This document shows positions 14,746-23,424 of a stretch of 64,000 bases of DNA, in pieces; the stretch's first letter is position 1; each line of letters starts with the position of its first letter. Both the position numbers and the translations under genes were made by a program. Under the pieces are notes generated by a model. The model made no database searches and was not told the DNA's origin. It saw nothing but the letters and a program-made list of their open reading frames with translations. Origin of the DNA: Paenibacillus pabuli (GTDB taxonomy: Bacteria; Bacillota; Bacilli; Paenibacillales; Paenibacillaceae); contig NZ_JBDOIO010000001.1 of NCBI RefSeq assembly GCF_039831995.1, positions 186,001 to 250,000 on the forward strand. Direction: 5' to 3'.

Positions 14746-16872
14746 GTGTCTGAACACAATAACGAGAATAACTATGATGAATCATCGTTTAAGGTACTCG
14801 AAGGAATTGAACCGATCCGTACAAATCCTCACTTGACTCTTGATGGTTCCGGAATGAAAGCTATCTTCCAGCTCCTTCGTGAGGTTACGGATAATATTAT
14901 CGACGAATCTAAAGAAGTTAAATCGCGTAAAATTACAGGTAAAGTCAAATTGTTCCCTGACGGTTCAGTTGAAATTTCCGATAATGCTCGTGGTATCCCG
15001 GTTGGACTTCACCCAGAAAAGAATATTCCAACTGTGTACTTGGCCTTTGAGGTTATGAACGCTGGCTCGAAAATTAAAGGGCACAGTTCTTACGCACGTT
15101 CAGTTGGTGCGAATGGTATTGGTCTTTCTGCTGTAAACGCGTGCTCTAAACGTCTGGATGTTACAATCAAACGTGACGGCGAAGTTTGGCATATCGGTTA
15201 CGAAATGGGTAAACGTGTTGAAAACTTGGAAAAAGTCGGAACATGCGATATCAATGATACAGGTACTACTATCAAATTCTTGTTTGATGAAACTGTACTT
15301 TCAATGAAAGATGAAAATCGTGTTTACGATTACCCGTTCATTCTCAATGATATCAAAAAACACTTTGCAGATTATGCGATCTTTAACCGTAACGTGGAAT
15401 TCTTCCTGGATTGGGATATTCCTGTTACTGGTAAAGGTACGATGGAATTTACGAACGAGTATACACCTCAATCTATTGTAGGTAAAAATGGGAATAAGGT
15501 TCTGGAATATTCCTACGAATCTACTAAAATCAATTGTGGTGCTGAATTCTACTTCTCGGTTACTGAACCTGAAAAACGCGTACAGTTGGCAGCGATCAAC
15601 GGTTCCCGAGTAATGTATGGACAGCACGTAAGTGCTTTCGAAGATCGCTTAGTTGAATTCGTTTCAACTATCTTCAAAACTCGTGGCTATCTGAGTAGTG
15701 AACTCGCTTTGGACCGAGATTTGATTTTGGAACGTATTAACTACGTAATCTTGGTTAACACTGATATTAAACAGTATAAAGGACAAGTTAAAAACGAATT
15801 CTCCGCTGTTGATGTTGGTTTCGATATTCGTGAAGAGTTGCAAGGTAAATTCGAAGAAGTCTTCGATACAGCTGAACTGGATCGGTTCATCGAGGATCTG
15901 AGAGAAATTTACGGATTACGGTTGAGCGAGTATCGTGCATTGAAAGCTGCACGTGAAAAGAAACGGCCTACATTTAAAAAGGAAGTCATTAACAAGGACT
16001 TATCTAAATTCTACGACTGTGAGAATGGTCCGAGAATGCGCGAACATAACAGTGTCTGGTTCCTGGAAGGTAACTCGGCGGCAGGTACATTCTCAAGTAG
16101 CCGTAACGTGTCTACTATGGCTTATGTCGAACTTCAAGGTAAGCCGTTGAATGTCAATAAACGTTCCGATTCTCAATCACTTGAGAAAAACGGTACATTC
16201 CGAATCATCAGTCACGTTGTAAAAATGAACAAATTTACGAAATTTATTATCGGTACTGACGGTGATACTGACGGACTACATATCCAGTTGCTGATCAGTT
16301 TGATATTTTACAAGCATTTCCCTGAAATTATCGAAGCAGGACAACTTTACATCTGTTACGCACCACTCTACCGTGGTCACAAAAACGGTAAAGTTGATTA
16401 CTTCTTGGAAAACGAATATGATCTGGCTATCTCGCAAGGTTTCACTATTGGTGCCGGCGACCGTTTCAAAGGATTGGGCGAGATGAAGTCTGAGGATATG
16501 AAAGCTTCTATGATCAATAACGGACGCTTCGTACGTGTTAGTCCTCAGTCCTTTGGTAAAATGGAAGAAGCAGGAATGTCCGCTGAAGATATCATTCTGC
16601 GTCTGACTTCTAATGATACATCTGCTCGTAAGGAAATCTTGAAACATATGGCTGACTCTGAATTGCTCAGTTATTACGAGAACCAACGTGCGATAAAACG
16701 TAAGTTTGATTCTAAAATTAACCCTATGTACCTGACTAGCGATGGTACTCCAATGACTCAAGAGGAATTGGATGCGAAATATGGTAACTTCGATACTGAG
16801 GTTGATGAGTACGAGCCTGGGGATTATACCGAAGAGTTGGACGAAGATATTTACGATGCTGATGCTGTATAA
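14746..16872 (+). CDS. Type II topoisomerase ATPase subunit (GyrB/ParE-like)
   Basis: A 708-residue protein with GTG start behind TTAGGAAGG. GHKL ATPase motifs: EVTDNIIDES with the catalytic Glu46 and magnesium-binding Asn50, DNARGIPVG (about residue 77), GANGIGLSAVNA (about residue 123). TOPRIM motifs: EGNSAAGT near residue 441, where cellular enzymes have EGDSAGG, and DGDTDGLH near residue 505, keeping all three metal-binding Asp residues. It should capture and pass DNA using ATP together with the breakage subunit at 48661, relaxing, supercoiling or decatenating the element's DNA. The C-terminus is very acidic. Gyrase and topoisomerase IV types cannot be told apart here. Expression starts from motif copy 7 and ends at its own terminator. 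Confidence 0.9.
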   Translation: MSEHNNENNYDESSFKVLEGIEPIRTNPHLTLDGSGMKAIFQLLREVTDNIIDESKEVKSRKITGKVKLFPDGSVEISDNARGIPVGLHPEKNIPTVYLAFEVMNAGSKIKGHSSYARSVGANGIGLSAVNACSKRLDVTIKRDGEVWHIGYEMGKRVENLEKVGTCDINDTGTTIKFLFDETVLSMKDENRVYDYPFILNDIKKHFADYAIFNRNVEFFLDWDIPVTGKGTMEFTNEYTPQSIVGKNGNKVLEYSYESTKINCGAEFYFSVTEPEKRVQLAAINGSRVMYGQHVSAFEDRLVEFVSTIFKTRGYLSSELALDRDLILERINYVILVNTDIKQYKGQVKNEFSAVDVGFDIREELQGKFEEVFDTAELDRFIEDLREIYGLRLSEYRALKAAREKKRPTFKKEVINKDLSKFYDCENGPRMREHNSVWFLEGNSAAGTFSSSRNVSTMAYVELQGKPLNVNKRSDSQSLEKNGTFRIISHVVKMNKFTKFIIGTDGDTDGLHIQLLISLIFYKHFPEIIEAGQLYICYAPLYRGHKNGKVDYFLENEYDLAISQGFTIGAGDRFKGLGEMKSEDMKASMINNGRFVRVSPQSFGKMEEAGMSAEDIILRLTSNDTSARKEILKHMADSELLSYYENQRAIKRKFDSKINPMYLTSDGTPMTQEELDAKYGNFDTEVDEYEPGDYTEELDEDIYDADAV

Positions 16873-16888
16873 AATCAGTTAAACTACA

Positions 16889-16919
16889 AGAGGTTACCGA
16901 TCACGGTAGCCTCTTTTTT
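16889..16919 (+). terminator. Intrinsic terminator
   Basis: AGAGGTTACCG, loop ATCA, CGGTAGCCTCT (one G-T pair), then TTTTT. Confidence 0.9.
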
Positions 16920-16939
16920 ATATCCTTAATTAGTCCTGT

Positions 16940-16957
16940 ACATTAAGTAGTGTAAGG
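16940..16957 (+). promoter_or_regulatory. Recurrent promoter-like motif, copy 8
   Basis: ACATTAAGTAGTGTAAGG with AGTCC upstream; followed by an unusually long 176-nt leader to the start at 17134. Confidence 0.65.
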
Positions 16958-17133
16958 TTAATAATGTAAATTATTTAAGATAGTTCTTGGATATTCGAGA
17001 ATAATTGGAATATCGGCGATTAGAATTAAAAAAAGAATTTTGGAATATTAATACATATAACTGATCGTTCAGGCTTCCCTAGCACTAAATATGAGTAAGA
17101 AAAAATAAAAAATATCGAATGGAGTGACATTTA

Positions 17134-17481
17134 ATGTCTTTTAATTTTAATGACCCACAAGTAACTGACCTGATGACAATGATTAATATCGAAATTTCGA
17201 AAGTACCTTCGGACCTGCCTTCTCATGTAGTTTACCGCAGCTTCGGACGTATGGTATTGCAGTTGGAAGGTATCTTGTCTAACCAAGTTGGACGTAACCT
17301 GACTAACGCAGAACGTGAACATTTGGCAGGTAGCTTCCAGGATTTGCTTAACACTAAATATACATGTACTAGTGACCCTAGTGTGTATCTGTATTGCCAA
17401 TTCCACCCAAGCACTTCCCGCGAAGCACATTCCTACGAAGTTGGCTACTGGAAAAACATCCCTCAATATGTTGAAGCTTAA
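17134..17481 (+). CDS. Small soluble protein, probably abundant
   Basis: A 115-residue protein behind TGGAGTGA. It uses codons favoured in the topoisomerase and surface-protein genes (CGT, CTG, AAC), unlike the neighbouring small genes, which hints at high expression. Helical core (residues 8-75), aromatic C-terminus with two Cys. No family recognised. Confidence 0.65.
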   Translation: MSFNFNDPQVTDLMTMINIEISKVPSDLPSHVVYRSFGRMVLQLEGILSNQVGRNLTNAEREHLAGSFQDLLNTKYTCTSDPSVYLYCQFHPSTSREAHSYEVGYWKNIPQYVEA

Positions 17482-17524
17482 TCTTAATTCCCGCATGTAA
17501 CTTAATATAATTAATCCTCAATGT

Positions 17525-17662
17525 AATTGGAAGTTTATTTGAGCGGGGAGTCATCTCCTTTCATATAAACTTCCAATTTGGAGGAGTTACTGAGAGTTTT
17601 ACGGCTCCAGTTATAGGATTAGGCTAGTCTTGATAGGTATTTATCAGGCTAGCCTAATTTCT
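17525..17662 (+). ncRNA. Candidate small RNA of three stem-loops
   Basis: AATTGGAAGTTTAT (17525-17538) pairs perfectly with ATAAACTTCCAATT (17565-17578) around an inner GGAG/CTCC stem; TGGAG/CTCCA forms a second stem (17579-17609); a third long stem is the terminator at 17618-17658. Three consecutive hairpins closed by a terminator, with no reading frame, look like an sRNA or a processed 3' UTR. No promoter was identified. Confidence 0.4.
17618..17662 (+). terminator. Long terminator hairpin
   Basis: ATTAGGCTAG pairs with CTAGCCTAAT (17649-17658) and is extended inside by CTTGATA/TATCAGG; the T tail is short. Confidence 0.65.
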
Positions 17663-17694
17663 TGTTTAAGACCTATATTGATCTATAATAATGC

Positions 17695-17735
17695 GCAATA
17701 AGTAGTTATAGGAAAGAAAATAAGTAGTATTATGC
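17695..17735 (+). promoter_or_regulatory. Recurrent promoter-like motif, copy 9 (doubled)
   Basis: GCAATAAGTAGTTATAGG and, 6 nt later, AATAAGTAGTATTATGC, ending 32 nt before the TTG start at 17768. Confidence 0.55.
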
Positions 17736-17767
17736 TGGGATATTCAATTGTAAGGGGGAACTAATCT

Positions 17768-18097
17768 TTGCAATCTGTCCGAGTTAAAAAAGCTAAAAGT
17801 GAGAGTTATTGGTATGCTCAACATATCGGTAAAACTTTCACGGTAACTGGCGTTGAAGGTAATTGTTATCGCGTTATATGGGAGAAATCTCCTGATAATT
17901 TAGTGGAAGCTCCGATTCTGATTGAAGACTGTTACCAGTATACCAAAAAAGAGACTGGCCCCGAGAAGATTCTCCGGAATCAGCGTACACGATCCGAGGA
18001 AAGATCAGCTTTTAATGCTCAGAGAGAAATCACTAAATTTGAGAAATTAAACGCTGAATCGGAAGTAAAGGTATACAAGATCGAAGACTTAACTTAA
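17768..18097 (+). CDS. Basic protein, function unknown
   Basis: A 109-residue protein with TTG start behind AAGGGGG. The N-terminal 55 residues look like a small SH3-like barrel (GKTFTVTGVEGNCYRVIW); the rest is a charged helix. No family recognised. Confidence 0.6.
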   Translation: MQSVRVKKAKSESYWYAQHIGKTFTVTGVEGNCYRVIWEKSPDNLVEAPILIEDCYQYTKKETGPEKILRNQRTRSEERSAFNAQREITKFEKLNAESEVKVYKIEDLT

Positions 18098-18134
18098 TAT
18101 CACTAATCCCCGTGATAGGTTAGGTACATGTTAT

Positions 18135-18184
18135 ATTAGTGGCTTATTTGGTAGGTTGTTGCTGTTACCAAATAAGCTCCTAAT
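18135..18184 (+). repeat. Long hairpin between genes
   Basis: GCTTATTTGGTA (18142-18153) pairs with TACCAAATAAGC (18166-18177), and ATTAG/CTAAT extends it beyond a 2-nt internal loop. There is no T run, so it is more likely a 3'-end stabiliser or processing site than a terminator. Confidence 0.65.
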
Positions 18185-18208
18185 AGGAAGCTTTCAACAT
18201 TGTACTGT

Positions 18209-18228
18209 AACTTAAGCAGTGTGTAAGG
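18209..18228 (+). promoter_or_regulatory. Recurrent promoter-like motif, copy 10
   Basis: AACTTAAGCAGTGTGTAAGG, 61 nt before the surface-protein start at 18290. Confidence 0.55.
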
Positions 18229-18289
18229 TTTTGATAAAATATCAAAATTTGCAGCATGCGCAATCACAACGAGATAGGGGATTAGAAGG

Positions 18290-21200
18290 ATGAGGAAAGG
18301 CAAGTTAAGTAAGACATTGTCTGTAGTCCTTTCAGCTAGTTTGCTGTTAGGAAGTCTACCTTTTTGGGGAGGAGGTAAAGCGGAAGCATCTGCCTCAGAT
18401 TTGCTAACATACTCTAAGTTCCTTGATAAGCGCGCATATGCAACTGGCGTGTCTGATGACGGAACTAAGGTAACAGCATTTACAGGTGGTAGTGATTCTG
18501 GATATACCTTTAATATTTATGATAAGTCGGGTAATGCTACACCTATAGAGGTTAATCCCACTTATTTTAAGCGCGAGGTAGAAATTTCTCCGGATGGTAA
18601 GTACGTTGCATGGATCGAGAATGGCGTAGCTAATAGTTCGAGTATGTCCAGTTCAAAAGTCCGGTTGTTGGATTTAGGCACAGGAATAGTTACTGAGGTA
18701 ACTAAGACAGGTACTGCAGGTGTTACACTAGCTTTCAGCCCAGATAGTAATAAGATCGTTTATTCTGTAGGAAATGTGTTGTATACATATGACATTTCTG
18801 AGCAGAAACAAACAGCTCTACCTTCGAGTATTAGCGGTCAAACTTTCTTGGCAACAAATCCTACGCTAGCCTACTCCGATTATGCAATTTTTGGACCTAA
18901 TAGCACGGATGTATATTACACTCTAGCTAACTCGTCAAAAGTAGGTTCCGTTTATAAATGGGATGGAACAGCATCTACTTTGATCGCAGGTGGTCTGAAT
19001 ACACAATCAAATAACAGTAATCCGACTGTGTACGCTATATCTTCGGACGGAAAGTATTTACTGTTTGCGGAGAATTACAGTGGTACTATGCATGTTCGTA
19101 ACCTCGAAACAGGTAAAGATGAAAACCATAGTGCGGCTAATTTTAGGGTTAACAGCTCCGCTACATTCATTGGTGATACGCATGTAGTATCTTATCTTAC
19201 TTGGGATATGAACCAGGTGAGAACTCTTTATAATATTGACACTAAAGAGAAGTACTACCTTACCGCTGGTATTATTTCTAAAGATGGATCGGCATTCTAT
19301 TCCAGTTCACACTACAGTGCTGAATCTGGAACAAAGGAAAGTTTTGGATATTACGATTTCAGCTCACTGGATTTAGCTAATATCAACTTCACTCCTTTAT
19401 TGCCAAGAGAAGTCTACAGCTATGGTGCATCTATTCGGTATTACGCCCCGCTATTTTACAGCAGCGCTAAGTTAAAGGTAAATGGTAAAGAGATTTCCTC
19501 TGATCTAACAGTTGGTACATCCCCATTGGCTGTCACATTCACACAGAATATTTTCAGTATGTCTAATGTTCCTTATGGACCGCAAGATGTAGAATTCACT
19601 TTCTATAACTCTGCAGGTGACGCAGACTCAATTAACACGCAGTTAGGTGGTCTCCCGTATAAAACTGTAACATTGGGACAAGAAACCGTAGACTTGGGAA
19701 GTTTTGTCAACATCAATTACTCTCTTTGGAGAGTGGTTGGAGATAACACTTTGTTAAGCGTAAATTCACTTGGTAGTAAGCAATTTGCCTCGGATGGTAG
19801 AGGTAGGTTCTCTCCTACAGTAGAAGGTAATATCGCTAAGTTTTTAAATAACGATTATTACGAAGAATTTACAAAAGAAGATAAAGCATTAATCGATGAG
19901 GGAGTATGGCAAACATATTATCCGCTAACGTCGGGTACTCCTAAAGCGTACCAAGTTACTGCACGTATTGGTATGTTGAATTATGAAATGCTTAGTGCAT
20001 TCCCATCTGGGGGACTCTATTTTGCTTCTACACCTTGGTTGATGGATGCATATGACACCGCTTATAGCAGAGGAACTTCTTGGTGGAATAACCTCAAATA
20101 TGATAGCTATTCTACTACAACATATCTAGAAGTTTACCCAGCAATTAAGGTCGTATCTGGGGTAACTGCTGTTGAAGGATCTGGGGACTACCGAGACCCG
20201 TACACTTTGACTGCTTCTCCAGTTGTAGCTAAACCTACATCACCGGCTAACTTAAAGGTAACTACAGAAGAAACTAGTTTAACAGCAAACTGGGATCCTG
20301 TAGATGGTGCTAAGGGTTACCGAGTTGTGGTAAATAACCAACAAGTATATAGTGGTCCGAATTTGTCATACGTTTACACTGGGTTAACGGCTAATACAGA
20401 CTACACTGTAGATGTGTATGCATATAATGATGCTGGTGAAAGTAGTAAAGTTAGTTTGGTTGTAAAAACCAAAGAAACTGCAGTACAACTCGCGGCACCA
20501 GGACAGCCAACTGCAATCAGTACAGAAGCAGGAAATGTTCAGATCAACTGGCCAGCTTCCGAAGGTGCTTTGATTTATAAAGTCCAACGTAATGGTGTAG
20601 ACATCGGTTCTGTAGCAACCACTAGTTATGTGGACAAAACAGCAGTAATGGGCGAAAGCTACATTTACACTGTCAAGGCTTTTGATGGTATTAACACAAG
20701 TAACCCGTCCCCAATTTTGTTAGTAACTGTTGGTGAAGCGACTAACACTCCTGATCCAGAACCAGTTGTATTGGACAAACCGGCAAACTTTGTATTGACT
20801 CCGAAGACAACTTCTGTTATTGCAACTTGGGACGCAGTATCTGGCGCAAGTGAATATAAACTTATGCGAGGTAATTCTATTGTTTACCAAGGACCTCTCA
20901 CTACATTCTCAAACTCTGATTTGACTGAAGGTACGCCTTACGATTACTCTGTCGTTGCTATTAAAGGTGATGTAGTGAGTGAAGCCGCTACAGCTAGCAC
21001 AGTTACACTTGTTAGTCAGCTTGCTTATCCGGCTAACTTCCGCATCGTAACTCTAGAATACAACAAAGTACGTCTTGAGTGGGATCAGGTAGACGGAGCA
21101 GAAGGTTACCAAATGACACGTGATGGTATGCCGATCGGAACACCTAACTCTACTTGGTGGGAAGATGATGCAACAAGTATTTCTGCAGGTGCGACATATA

Positions 21201-22795
21201 CTTATAAAGTATCTGCTGTAAAAAATGGAGTTGCAGGTAAAGAAGCGCAAAAAATTGTCAATGTACCAACCGAACCGATTCAAGGTGAAGCGCCAACTGG
21301 CGACTTGGTATTGAAAGCTACTCGTGTTCAACATGACAGAGTTGGGCTTTCTTGGACAACTGTTACCGGCGCAACTTATTACGATGTTTACCAGGATACA
21401 GAGAACCGTGTGTGGCATGGTGAATTGAATACAATCACTGATCCTAACGTAGGACCTGAAGAGGTCCACACTTATAAAGTAGTTGCAGGTAACGAGTGGG
21501 GAACCCTGGAATCAAACGTAATTGTTGTCACAACTCCTTCCGCACCGCAAAGCATTGTTATTACACCTTCTGAACCTATGGAAGGTACAATAACATTTGA
21601 ATTTAAAACTGTAGATGGTTCTTATCATTACGTGGAAAGAAACCCGCAAACACGCTATGAGCCATTACCTGATGGTTCATTCCATAAAACTTATTATAAC
21701 AGTGCAACCGGTGAACTCAGAGACGAAGGTATTGTTTACCCTGTTAATGGTAAACTCCGGTTCAGCGAATCCGGTATTGATCCGAGCAAGGACTATCACT
21801 ATGACGTCATCGCTGTAGTATTAAAAGCTGATGGTACTGAAGAAGTTGTCGCTCGTGAAGAAGTAAATATCACAACTCCGGCTGATGGTAGTGGTGCAAC
21901 TGTTCCAGGAACTATTGTTGATCCGACTGATCCGGGTAACGGTGGAGGTACAACTGACCCTGGTAACGGTGGAGGTACAACTAACCCTGGTAACGGTGGA
22001 GGTACAACTGATCCAGGAACTACAACTCCGGGAACTGGTGGTTCTGATAATGGATCAATTGGCGGCAACACTGGTGGTTCTACAGGTAATACTGGATCCA
22101 ATAACAGTGGTTCTACAGGTAATACTGGATCCAATAACAGTGGACCAACTGGTAATACTGGATCGAACGAGAGTACTAATGATGTAGGAAACTCTGTTCC
22201 CGGTACAACTGGACCGGTTGACGAAGCTTCAGACATTCCAACGGATGTTGAAGTACCCGCTGATGTGAATTTTTCAGATGTTGAAAATAGTTTCGCAAAA
22301 GATGCTATTTCCTACCTCGCAGGTAAAGGTATTGTTAAAGGATACACTGATGGTACTTTCAATCCTGACAAACAAGTAACACGTGCTGAATTTGCAATTT
22401 TCCTTAACAGAGCGTTGGGTTATGGTGAAGGTGAATATAAGCACAACTTCAATGACTTTGATGTTAATGCTTGGTACGCACCTGAACTCGCTTCCGCACT
22501 GAACAACGGAATCACAAAAGGATTTACAGATGGAACTTATCGTCCAAATGATATTATCCCTCGTGAGCAAGCGGCAGTAATGCTTGCTAATATTATAGCT
22601 GAACGTGGAATCGAAGGTAGCGATCTGCAATATGCTGATGCTAAGGCAATTATTGCATGGGCACTTGATAGTGTCGAAGTAGTAACTGAAGCAGGTGTTA
22701 TGAGTGGTTATCCTGGAGGTAAATTCCTTCCTAAGAAGGAACTGACTCGTGCAGAAGCAGCAATTATGATTTACAACCTCTTGCAAACTAAATAA
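18290..22795 (+). CDS. Large SLH-anchored cell-surface protein
   Basis: A 1501-residue exported protein. A signal peptide (residues 1-34, ending AEASA) leads into a TolB/WD-like beta-propeller (about 40-370) with repeated S-x-D-G-K-Y blades such as ISPDGKYVAWIEN and SSDGKYLLFAE. A beta-rich part follows, then five fibronectin type III domains (about 650-1085), a Gly/Thr/Asn/Ser linker (about 1215-1300), and three SLH domains (about 1327-1501) with the repeated G-x-x-x-G-Y/F-x-x-x-x-F/Y-x-P pattern. SLH domains bind pyruvylated wall polymer, so the protein sits on the outside of a Gram-positive host. Propeller plus FN3 suggests adhesion or glycan binding; this is inference. It is transcribed alone between motif copy 10 and its own terminator. 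Confidence 0.9.
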   Translation: MRKGKLSKTLSVVLSASLLLGSLPFWGGGKAEASASDLLTYSKFLDKRAYATGVSDDGTKVTAFTGGSDSGYTFNIYDKSGNATPIEVNPTYFKREVEISPDGKYVAWIENGVANSSSMSSSKVRLLDLGTGIVTEVTKTGTAGVTLAFSPDSNKIVYSVGNVLYTYDISEQKQTALPSSISGQTFLATNPTLAYSDYAIFGPNSTDVYYTLANSSKVGSVYKWDGTASTLIAGGLNTQSNNSNPTVYAISSDGKYLLFAENYSGTMHVRNLETGKDENHSAANFRVNSSATFIGDTHVVSYLTWDMNQVRTLYNIDTKEKYYLTAGIISKDGSAFYSSSHYSAESGTKESFGYYDFSSLDLANINFTPLLPREVYSYGASIRYYAPLFYSSAKLKVNGKEISSDLTVGTSPLAVTFTQNIFSMSNVPYGPQDVEFTFYNSAGDADSINTQLGGLPYKTVTLGQETVDLGSFVNINYSLWRVVGDNTLLSVNSLGSKQFASDGRGRFSPTVEGNIAKFLNNDYYEEFTKEDKALIDEGVWQTYYPLTSGTPKAYQVTARIGMLNYEMLSAFPSGGLYFASTPWLMDAYDTAYSRGTSWWNNLKYDSYSTTTYLEVYPAIKVVSGVTAVEGSGDYRDPYTLTASPVVAKPTSPANLKVTTEETSLTANWDPVDGAKGYRVVVNNQQVYSGPNLSYVYTGLTANTDYTVDVYAYNDAGESSKVSLVVKTKETAVQLAAPGQPTAISTEAGNVQINWPASEGALIYKVQRNGVDIGSVATTSYVDKTAVMGESYIYTVKAFDGINTSNPSPILLVTVGEATNTPDPEPVVLDKPANFVLTPKTTSVIATWDAVSGASEYKLMRGNSIVYQGPLTTFSNSDLTEGTPYDYSVVAIKGDVVSEAATASTVTLVSQLAYPANFRIVTLEYNKVRLEWDQVDGAEGYQMTRDGMPIGTPNSTWWEDDATSISAGATYTYKVSAVKNGVAGKEAQKIVNVPTEPIQGEAPTGDLVLKATRVQHDRVGLSWTTVTGATYYDVYQDTENRVWHGELNTITDPNVGPEEVHTYKVVAGNEWGTLESNVIVVTTPSAPQSIVITPSEPMEGTITFEFKTVDGSYHYVERNPQTRYEPLPDGSFHKTYYNSATGELRDEGIVYPVNGKLRFSESGIDPSKDYHYDVIAVVLKADGTEEVVAREEVNITTPADGSGATVPGTIVDPTDPGNGGGTTDPGNGGGTTNPGNGGGTTDPGTTTPGTGGSDNGSIGGNTGGSTGNTGSNNSGSTGNTGSNNSGPTGNTGSNESTNDVGNSVPGTTGPVDEASDIPTDVEVPADVNFSDVENSFAKDAISYLAGKGIVKGYTDGTFNPDKQVTRAEFAIFLNRALGYGEGEYKHNFNDFDVNAWYAPELASALNNGITKGFTDGTYRPNDIIPREQAAVMLANIIAERGIEGSDLQYADAKAIIAWALDSVEVVTEAGVMSGYPGGKFLPKKELTRAEAAIMIYNLLQTK
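21935..22174 (+). repeat. Coding tandem repeats in the surface-protein linker
   Basis: Three near-identical 27-bp units (21935-22015, encoding GNGGGTTDP-type repeats) and two exact plus one diverged 33-bp unit (22076-22174, encoding GSTGNTGSNNS). They make a flexible wall-spanning linker and are prone to copy-number change. Confidence 0.85.
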
Positions 22796-22805
22796 TTCTA
22801 AATTA

Positions 22806-22849
22806 ATTAGGTCAGTCTTGATATAGTTTTGAGATTGGCCTAATTTTTT
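22806..22849 (+). terminator. Intrinsic terminator
   Basis: ATTAGGTCAGTCT pairs with AGATTGGCCTAAT (two G-T pairs), then TTTTT. Confidence 0.85.
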
Positions 22850-22879
22850 ACTTAAATCTTCCGTTAGGAGGTAAATGAC

Positions 22880-23266
22880 ATGTACGAAGAAGAAACAATT
22901 ATCTACAAAGGTAAACCTTTCCACTATTACTGTAAATTAGTTTTCACTAAATACTTAATCACTGGTCGAAGAATCAGTATTGACACTGGTATTTTTAATG
23001 TAAATACCGAAGAAATAAGGCTACATCGCGTAAACGATATATCTGTGTCCGCTTCCATGATCCAGCGAATGTTTGGTAGAGGTAGTGTCACAATTTACTC
23101 TAATGACATCACCTGTCCTACGGTTACTATTCGAGATATACCTAATTATAAAGAAGTAGCTCGAGTCCTCAGTGATTGGGTAGAGTATGCAAAGGCAACT
23201 TATAGATCAAATGAGATCATCACCAGTGTTAACCAGAGCCAGCATGAATATGTACCTGGTTATTAA
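22880..23266 (+). CDS. Bacterial PH-like domain protein (YdbS/YdbT type)
   Basis: A 128-residue protein behind TTAGGAGGT. The whole length matches the bacterial PH-2 (DUF304) pattern: YKGKPFHYYCKLVFTKYLIT, RRISIDTGIFNVNTEEIRLH, then VNDISVSASMIQRMFGRG and VTIYSND. Full-size relatives carry two membrane helices before this domain; here they are absent, so it is a soluble stand-alone version. PH-like domains usually mediate protein or membrane contacts. A terminator follows. Confidence 0.7.
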   Translation: MYEEETIIYKGKPFHYYCKLVFTKYLITGRRISIDTGIFNVNTEEIRLHRVNDISVSASMIQRMFGRGSVTIYSNDITCPTVTIRDIPNYKEVARVLSDWVEYAKATYRSNEIITSVNQSQHEYVPGY

Positions 23267-23273
23267 GATAATT

Positions 23274-23301
23274 AATCCTCAGCAAACGCTGGGGATTTTT
23301 T
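23274..23301 (+). terminator. Intrinsic terminator
   Basis: AATCCTCAGC, loop AAAC, GCTGGGGATT, then TTTT. Confidence 0.9.
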
Positions 23302-23333
23302 ATTTATTTCCCTCACATATCTATATTGATGCG

Positions 23334-23352
23334 TAATAATTAGGTATAAGGT
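23334..23352 (+). promoter_or_regulatory. Recurrent promoter-like motif, copy 11
   Basis: GTAATAATTAGGTATAAGG, 72 nt before the helicase start at 23425. Confidence 0.55.
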
Positions 23353-23424
23353 TAAAACTAAAAAGTAATTAATGTAGCGTTTCGCTAATTATCATAGTTG
23401 CTGAGCAGACAGGTAGGTGAACTA

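Noticed and set aside
18135..18184. Intrinsic terminator before the surface-protein gene
   Set aside because: The stem is long but neither strand has a T run after it.
21935..22174. Tandem repeats as a possible CRISPR array
   Set aside because: Units are contiguous, in frame and encode Gly/Thr-rich linker peptides; there are no spacers.
22274..22924. Minus-strand frame of 216 codons opposite the SL-homology part
   Set aside because: Mirror frame of a strongly supported gene; Cys/Phe/Ser-rich composition, no ribosome site.
23398..23424. TTG start for the Dda/RecD-like helicase
   Set aside because: AGGTAGGTGA would fall inside the coding region; GTG 23425 has correct spacing.
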